Shown piece after piece: positions 53,901-62,900 of a stretch of DNA of 64,000 bases (positions are counted from its first letter, which is position 1; each line of letters begins with the position of its first letter). Where the stretch lies: the NCBI GenBank assembly GCA_026929865.2, contig CM049417.1, forward strand, positions 16,647,501 to 16,711,500. The letters run 5' to 3'. The translations under genes were made by a program, and so were the position numbers. This DNA comes from Hyperoplus lanceolatus. Its lineage: Eukaryota > Chordata > Actinopteri > Uranoscopiformes > Ammodytidae. The notes under the pieces are model-generated. The model worked only from the letters and a program-made list of their open reading frames with translations, did not search any database and was not told where the DNA came from.

Positions 53901-56900
53901 TTCAGATAGAAATATATTCCTTGTATACTATTGGACCAATTTTGCATAGTGTACAAACCCACAAAGAAGCAAAGCAGAAGCACGAGACTGTAAGACAAAA
54001 AAACACAGCAAGGGAGCAAACACAAAACAGTGACCCTAACCCTAACCCTATTTTTTAAATGAATACATAACAGGAAAATACGAAAAAAATCTAAATGTAT
54101 GGATATGTTCACTGTTCTTCCAGGTTTATGGCCGTATCTTCAGGGTGGTGGAGCCAAAGCGGAACCAACTGAACGCTGCCATGTCCCAACTAGCAGAGAA
54201 ACAGGCTGCACTGGCTGAGGCCCAGAACAAACTGCGTGAGGTATAAAGCCCATTGCATCTAGCATTAAAACACTAGTTCAAGTCAAGTGTATACACCAAC
54301 AACAACAACAGTGTTATTAAAGTAGGTCCAATTTACATATTACGAGATCAATATAATCGTTCAATATAACTGCTGTGCCTGTGTGTGAGCAGGTCGCGGA
54401 TAAGCTAGACCAGCTGAAAAAGTCGCACGGCGAGAAGCTGGCCACGAAGGAGAGTTTGAGGAAGAAGTCCGAGGAGATGGAGGTGAAACTGGACCGAGCT
54501 GACAAACTAGTGTCTGGACTTGCTGGAGAGAGGGTCCGCTGGGAGCAGAGAGTTACTGTAAGCCATACACATGTACTCAGCAAAAATAATAAATATTCTC
54601 CTACGTAGGCCTGAAAATGTGGCTTTTTGTAACCCACAATCACATACACATGAACATATGTAATCTGTATGTGTGTGTGCTTCAGGGTCTTGAAGAAAAC
54701 ATGGGATACCTAGTAGGAGACTGTTTGCTGGCAGCATCGTTCTTGTCCTACATGGGACCCTTCCTTTCCAACTATAGAGACGAGCTGCTTGCCATCTGGA
54801 TGAAGGAGGTAAGGCACATGGACACAGACACTCACATCCCTCATAAAACATACCTGTATATCATGATGTTCATTTCAGTTAAAAAAAAATAATTAAAAAA
54901 ATAAGCTTGCCATGTACTTGCATTCTCACTCTAACGTTATAAGTAAATCATAAATGAGAATTGTCTGCTTAAAAGAATTTAGAATTTTATGGTTGTATTT
55001 CCATCACACCCTATATTTTACCCCACTGTATTTTCACTCTTTCACCTTCCTTCCTTCTTGTGTGCTGTTAACCCTCTCCTCAGGTACGGGACTTGGAGAT
55101 CCCATGCACACCAGGGTTCAGTTTTGCAGTTTTTCTATCCAAGCCTACTGCAGTGAGGGACTGGAACATCCAGGGTCTGCCCTCTGATGCATTCTCTACT
55201 GAAAATGGAGTTGTTGTCACACGTGGAAACCGGTCAGTACATGTAAATACTAGTTTTAAAAGATGTGCTATAGTCTAGTAAGTGATTACTCAAAATAATC
55301 ATGATTATGATTTTTTCATAATCGAGCAGCCCTACCTTCTTGCAATTTCCATGGTTTAGGTTTCAATTAGAAACAATTAAAGTATTAAATAGGTAGGCCT
55401 AGTCATTATTAGTATGTTGACTTCATATCTCCAGGTTGTTTATTGTGATTTCATAAGCGTCAGTGAGCTCCATGGTAACGCAGTGATTGACAGGCTGACT
55501 GAAATGCTCTTTAGCTGGACAGAAACTCCCCTCTCCCAACCCCACACCCTCTTAAAATACACAAACCGTTAGCCTTTACTGTTGTACCCCAAAACAGTTG
55601 GATGCGTACTGAGCCCCCAAAGGCCCATTCTGAGTCAGGAAAAACCCTGAGTAAGCACACTAGATTAAAATGCTTTTTGGTTTGTGTCTATAAATATGTG
55701 TCTAGTATTGTTAATACAGGTTGTTTCTTTCCCTTCTTTTAAGATGGCCTCTAATGGTGGACCCTCAAGGTCAAGCTCTGAAATGGATCAAGAATATGGA
55801 GATGAAGAAAGTATGAAGTAGTACTATGAGTAGTATGAACTTTGTTTCAAATTTTTTAGAGAATACAGGGAATGCAGTAAAATTTTACATATTGATCAAT
55901 TTATTTACAGCCAATAGTATTTAGTATTTCCACATTATTTTGAACTAGATTTCAGGACTGGCTAACTTTTGCTACACCGAAAATAACTATCTTCCAATAC
56001 TTTACACAATATAAATGAAATGCAATTAAAATAAAATGGTCACTTGAAGGTGTTATCCAATTTGATGAATTTAAACTTTAATTTCATGAACATTTGGTCA
56101 TGATACATATGTGCGTAATTGTTTCTGATGCTTCTTCTATGTTCTTGTGCATTACTGGCTTAGTTGTGTGTCTTAGCTTGGTCTATTTATACAGATTTAT
56201 GCAGGTCACTCTTGCAACAACCTGATTAAATATATGCTATATAAAATATTTTTCTCGTTCTGTCCAACTGCATCTTTGTTTTTTTCACATGTGCAGGGTC
56301 TGAAAGTAATAGACTTTCAAATGCCAGACTATCTGCGGGTGCTGGAGGGCGCCATCCAGTTTGGGAATCCTGTTCTGCTGCAGAATGTCCAGGAAGAGCT
56401 GGAGCCTTCTCTCAACCCAATTCTTAACAAGTCCCTAACACGGATAGGTCAGATACACAGACATATGCACAATTCTAAAATGTGTTTTCTGAAGTAAATG
56501 TAGCTGAATGTGAGGGGTTGTCTAAATGGAGATGTGTATGCACTTTCCCAGGTGGCAGGCTGATATTGAAGCTGGGTGATAAGGAGCTGGAGTACAGTCC
56601 AGAGTTTCGTTTCTACATTACCACCAAGCTGTCGAACCCCCACTATGCACCAGAGACTTCTACAAAGACCACCATAGTCAACTTTGCTGTCAAGGAGCAG
56701 GTCTGAGTGTGACGTTTATTATTGTGTACTTCTCTTCATGTGTGTATACCCATTTGTGTGCACATGCAGTTTTACAGCAGTTAATGTGTTTGTGCGTGTG
56801 TATGTATGTGCAGGGTCTAGAAGCCCAACTTCTTGGAATTGTTGTGCGTAAGGAGCGTCCTGAGCTAGAAGAACAGAAGGACACTTTGGTGATCAGCATT

Positions 56901-59900
56901 GCATCTGGCAAGAGAAGCCTGCAGGAGTTGGAAGATGAGATCCTCAGGTTGTTAAACTCACTGTTTTGGCCCTCTGACCTTTTTTCATAAATATTTTTCT
57001 TGTATGTGTGGACAACTCAATTAAGAAAACAACAATAGTAGTATTTTTCCGTAGTAGTATTAATACCAGCTGTAACAATAATTGTTGAAGCATTTGTTGT
57101 CATCCTGGTAGTGGTAAGCACATTTTCAGTAGCAGAAGTGATAGCAGCAAGACCTACCTTCCCTGGAGCCAGGGATTATATGTCTTAAAGTCAAGATTGC
57201 ATTTAGAATAAAGGCCCCAAATACTAATAAATTACTTTATCAATCTCAGTTATGCATTTTCTATAACTATACCATTTATTCTACTGTTGCTACTAGTAGT
57301 AGAAATTACCAACCACCTAGTTCTATTGTACAGATAAAGCCTGAATTAATGCAGGTTTTTCATCAAATACAAAAAAGTATTATATACATGTATTTAAGTA
57401 AGATGTATTATTTTTTAATGTACAAAGGCTGACTTGTTTCTAAAACGATGGTTCTATGAATTCCGAATGACAGGCTTCTGCTTCCGCGAGAAGATATAAG
57501 GAACAGATCCTCTGGTGACTTCCAGAATATATAGATATTCCCGGGTCACCGAGGTGTCATGGGTGACTTTGTTGGTATAATATCTTGACCTGCTCATGTG
57601 CGCGATAGAACACCCAGTGCTGAAAGCACTGCCTCTGGCGGTCAGTAGGAATTAAATGGAACATGAAGTTTAAACTTCCAGTTATGATCATGTATGTGTG
57701 AACTCTTATGTAATTCTGTCTGCAAATGTTTTTCTTGATCATGCTCAGTAGGCAGTTTTGCTGTGTTTTGTTTGATTCATCATTAAGGTATTTTTTAATT
57801 TCTTTATGTTTTCTTTCTTTTCTTGGGGATATTTCTTTCTTCTTGGGGATATTTGTCTCTATCAGGCTGTTGAATGAGGCTACTGGCTCTCTTCTGGACG
57901 ATGTGCAGCTGGTGAACACCTTGCAGACATCTAAAGTGACATCCACTGAGGTTACAGAGCAGCTTGAGAGCAGTGAACAGACTGAGATCATGATTGATTC
58001 TGCTAGGGAGGTAAGGTGTCTGGATGAAGGGATTGGGGATTTGGATCTTGTGATAATTTGAATACCTTAAGGGTTTTGGGCCACTGGTAAGGCAAAGCGT
58101 TCACATATAGTGACGCTGCTGCAAAATGTCCACATGCACCTGGAGAAACCAGGGAACTTCGCCAGGCTAGTGTTCATTGACTTTTCAAGTGCATTTAATA
58201 CAGTGCAACCTCACCTCTTGGGCCACAAGCTCCAGAAACTGGGTGTTAGTCCACACCTCACCTTGTGAGATTCAACGGCCACTGTAGCTCAGTCAGAACC
58301 ATCTCCACAGGATGTCCTCAAGGCTCTGTGATCTCCCCAGTCCTGTTCACCCTATATACAAACGACTGCAGAAGTGGGAATCCTGACATGGTCTATATTA
58401 AATATTCTGATGACACAGTCATTGTGGATACCACCAACTCAGGCCAACAACTGCAGTCTGCGGTGGACGACTTCTCTCTCTGGTGCAAAGATAACCATCT
58501 CACCTTGAACATCTCTAAAACCAAAGAGATGGTCATAGATTTCAGGCGCTCCTCCACCAGCCCCCCTGCTCTTCAGTTAGATGGCCAGATAATTGAGAGA
58601 CTGGAAGAATACAAATATCTCGGTTCCATCATTGATCACAAGTTCACCTTCAAAAGCAACACAGACCGCATGTTCAAGAAATGTCAACAACACCTGTACT
58701 TTCTCCGGAAGCTGCGACGACTGCAAGTCGACAAGTCAATACTCCAGTCATTTTACAACTGGTTCATCCAATCCACCCTCACCTTCAGCATCCTGGCTTG
58801 GTTTGGCTCCCTGAGTGAGGTGAACAAAGGTCCCCTCAACAGGATCATAAAGTTGAGTGGGAAGATCATTGGACAGCCACAGACCACCCTCACAGCCATA
58901 TTTGAAAAACAGGCCATCAGGAAAAGTAGACGGATCATATCGGACCCCACCCATAACCTCAACAACCAGTACCACCTGCTACCTTCAGGAAGGAGACTTC
59001 GTTCCCTGCCCCTAAGAACCAAACGAGCCATGTCCACCTTTGTTCCAGCATCCATCAGGCTGTTGAATAAACAGTAGGCCCCCCAGCCCGCCAAACCCAA
59101 CCCATTACTCCAGGCTTCAACCTATTGAAGCCTTCTCCCTACCCACAGGGTTTTTAGCTTTTAAGAATTTATTTATTCTCGTACATGATACTGACTATTT
59201 ATTGTTGAAGTATGTCTTGTTTGTATGTGCCTGACCACAAATGAAGTTCCCTCACGGGAAAAATAAAGTTCTTTGAATTTGAATTGAATTGAATTGAATT
59301 GATATAAGCCATCACTGGGAATTCTGCAAAGCTGTTATGTGCATTTGATTTTAATTTAACAACTACATTAACAACTTATTTAATCCATTGATTATACAAA
59401 TTTTACTTTTTGTGTGTACAGTATGTGTCAGGACTTTAATTGCTCTCTCAACAGGCCTACCGCCCATGTGCCCAGCGAGCCTCCATTCTATTCTTCATCC
59501 TAAACGACATGGGCCATATTGACCCAATGTACCAGTTCTCACTGGATTCTTACATTAACCTATTCAACCTTAGCATAGAAAAGAGCAAGCGCAGCCAGAA
59601 GCTGGAGGAAAGGATTACCAACCTCAATGAATACCACACATATGCACTATACAGGTAAGAAGGGATGCATCCAGAGATGCCTATTTCATAGATTATGTCT
59701 GCATGCACGTGTTTGTTGGGCAAGTGAATCCTAGACAGTAAATCTATTGTTTGTATATTTGACAGATCAAAACCATAGGTCTTTTTATGATGTACAACTA
59801 ATGTATGTATATCTGTGCTGTGTACAATAGCATATAGATGCATTTACATATCACTTTTCTTTTCATCAAGAGCAACTTCGGGTTCAGTGTCTTGAGGACA

Positions 59901-62900
59901 GCAGCTAACTCTGAATTTAGTTGCTCTAATTCCTGAGCCAGCTGTTGGAGCCCTTCCAAATATTGACTAAGTGTAAAAGAGCTCTTCTCTGGTAATAGTG
60001 CTTGTTAAGTGTTATATGGGATTTAAAATTGTAAGGTTCAACTCTCAAATTTTTGTATGGCGTAGACATTTCACCATTTTAGCCCTTAATGCTATAGTAG
60101 CACACGATTGTGTGCATGATAAAAAAAGTTATGTTATAACCTAGCAGTTTACTTACCAATTAGAATTATACTTTCCTGATATGATCAATATAGAATCTTA
60201 CACTGTGTCTGTGGAGGTACTTTAGCTAACTCTGTGTGTCTTACTAAATCAGATTGCTATCTTCTTCAGGTACACGTGTCGTGGTCTGTTTGAGGTCCAC
60301 AAGCTGCTCTTCAGCTTCCAGATGTGTGCAAAAATCCTGGAAGTAGCAGGCAAACTCAACATGGATGAGTACAACTTCTTCCTCCGGGGAGGACTTGTAA
60401 GAAAACACAGAACACACACACACAAACATCTTGTCCTGACCTGATACAGTATGATTGATGTGTTGGTGGGTTGTTTGGTCTATTTATTTGCACAGATTGT
60501 AGGATAGTTTGACTTCTGATTAATTAGAGGGTGTGTCTCTAGGTACTCGATAAAGAGGATCAGATGGACAATCCCTGTACCAGTTGGCTGGTAGACTCTA
60601 GTTGGGACAACATCACAGAGTTAGATAAACTGCCCAACTTCCATGGCATCATGGCCTCTTTTGAACAGTACCCCCAAGACTGGAACCTATGGTTCACTAG
60701 TGCTGAGCCAGAAAATACCACACTACCAGGTACGTATGTGTTGTGGGAGGTTTTTCTTTTTTGTGTTACCAATTTACTGAAATCTTTTTTTTTCTTCTTT
60801 TTCTTTATAATCCACATCATTTATTCATACATCTCCCCTTCTCATTCTCAAACTGCCCTGTTTCACCTCTATAATCCCTGGTTTCACCTGTTTCCCCTTT
60901 TCCTTCCAGGTGATTGGGAGAATAACTGTAATGAGCTACAAAAGATGTTGATAGTGCGCTCCCTGCGTCAGGACCGTGTCTCCTTGTGCGTCACCACTTT
61001 CATTGTTAACAACATCGGCTCTCGCTTTGTGGAGCCGCCTGTTCTCGATATGAAAGCTGTGAGTGTCAGCTCGCACACATTAAATCCCTGTGGGGTAGTT
61101 TTCAAGCTTTGAAGTTAAAGTTAACAAATGTTTCTATTATATGTTATTGTAGCTCAGTTGAAAACAAAACCCAATACAGAGTTTTCTATTAGGTGGCAAG
61201 TGTGTTACCCCATGCTGGCTAATCCATGCTCACTTTCCATGTTCTCTCCCCAGGTTGTGGAGGAATCTACCTGCAGGACTCCTCTGATCTTTGTTCTGTC
61301 CCCTGGTGTGGACCCCACAGGAGGCCTGCTGCAGCTGGCTGAGGCCTCTGGCATGAGCAACGACTTCCATGCTCTCTCTTTGGGCCAAGGACAGGCCCCC
61401 ATTGCTAAGAGCATGATACAGGAAGGCGTCAAGAAGGGTAAACACTGTGTCTTTCTACCTGTGCCTCTATTTCAGTCAGATTCTGTTGATTAGCAGTCCC
61501 TCTTTCTCCCACAACTGTGTTTCAGTTTCAAAAGCTTGCCTTGCCGTACACAAATGTATTTTTTTTCCTGTGATTACCACAATATCATCTGAAAACTCAG
61601 AATAAGTTTTATCTCAAGACTGCTTTTTCTCTGCACAGGTCACTGGGTGTTCCTTGCCAACTGCCACCTGTCTCTTTCATGGATGCCTGAACTGGACAAG
61701 CTGGTGGATGAACTACAGGTGGAGAAGCCCCACTCAAACTTCAGACTTTGGCTCAGCTCTTCACCACACCCCGAATTTCCCATCACCATCCTGCAGGCTG
61801 GCATCAAGATGACCACTGAACCACCAAAGGTGCATGTGCTAACACACACACACATGGATTTCTAGACTTGAGATATTTACTATACATGACACAAAGTCTA
61901 CATAGAAGTTCCTTATATACTTAGTTTTATTTGCCACATTTATGCATACATTTCACAGTAAGATATACAGTACATCCTACATGCAACAATCTCCATAGTT
62001 TTAACGCTGCCCTTTTGTCCTCAGGGTGTGAAAGCCAATATGAAGCGTTTGTACCAGCTTGTGACCGACGCTCAGTTTAAGCGCTGCTCAAGACCCGTCC
62101 TCTACAGAAAGCTGCTCTTCTCCCTCTGCTTTTTCCACAGCATCCTTCTGGAAAGGAAGAAGTTTCTACAGCTGGGCTGGAACATTATCTATGGCTTCAA
62201 CGATTCTGACTTTGAGGTCAGAGTCTCATCTGATACTGAAGAAAAAATTGAAAGAAAGAGCAGGGCAAAAATAGATAGAAAGAATACTCTCTAGTTCAGT
62301 CCAGTGAAAATGTTGGTGATGACACCTACTGCATGATGCTCATGATGTTGTTATGATGGTAAATGATTGCTTGATTGTAGTGTATGTATGGTTGAAGTTT
62401 TACTTGTTTTTTTCAATCAGAAAGGCCATTTAATAGCTTGTCAAAATGAGACAGTTATACTAATGAAAGAGGACAGTCTAGTTCAAATATATGAGACTAA
62501 ATCCTGAACCCTCATAGCCATTTAAAAATATATTTTTTTTCTCCAGTCTATTTTTACTGTTTCTGTCTACTTTCTGCAGACACTTTCTTGCCTTTGGTCT
62601 TTATCTTACATCTCAGAGTCAGTCCATTACATTGTCATCTCGGTGCTCCCTAGGTGAGTGAGAGTCTGCTGAGTCTGTATCTGGATGAGTATGAGGAGAT
62701 TCCCTGGGATGCACTGAAGTACCTCATTGCTGGTGTCAACTATGGAGGTCATGTCACAGATGACTTTGACAGACGTCTTTTAACCACATACATCAATGAC
62801 TACCTCTGTGAAGGTGCCATAAACACACCTTTCTTCAAGTAAGTAACACACACTCACAAACTAATTCTACTCCACCTTAGTGTACTAGTACTTTAAGCAC

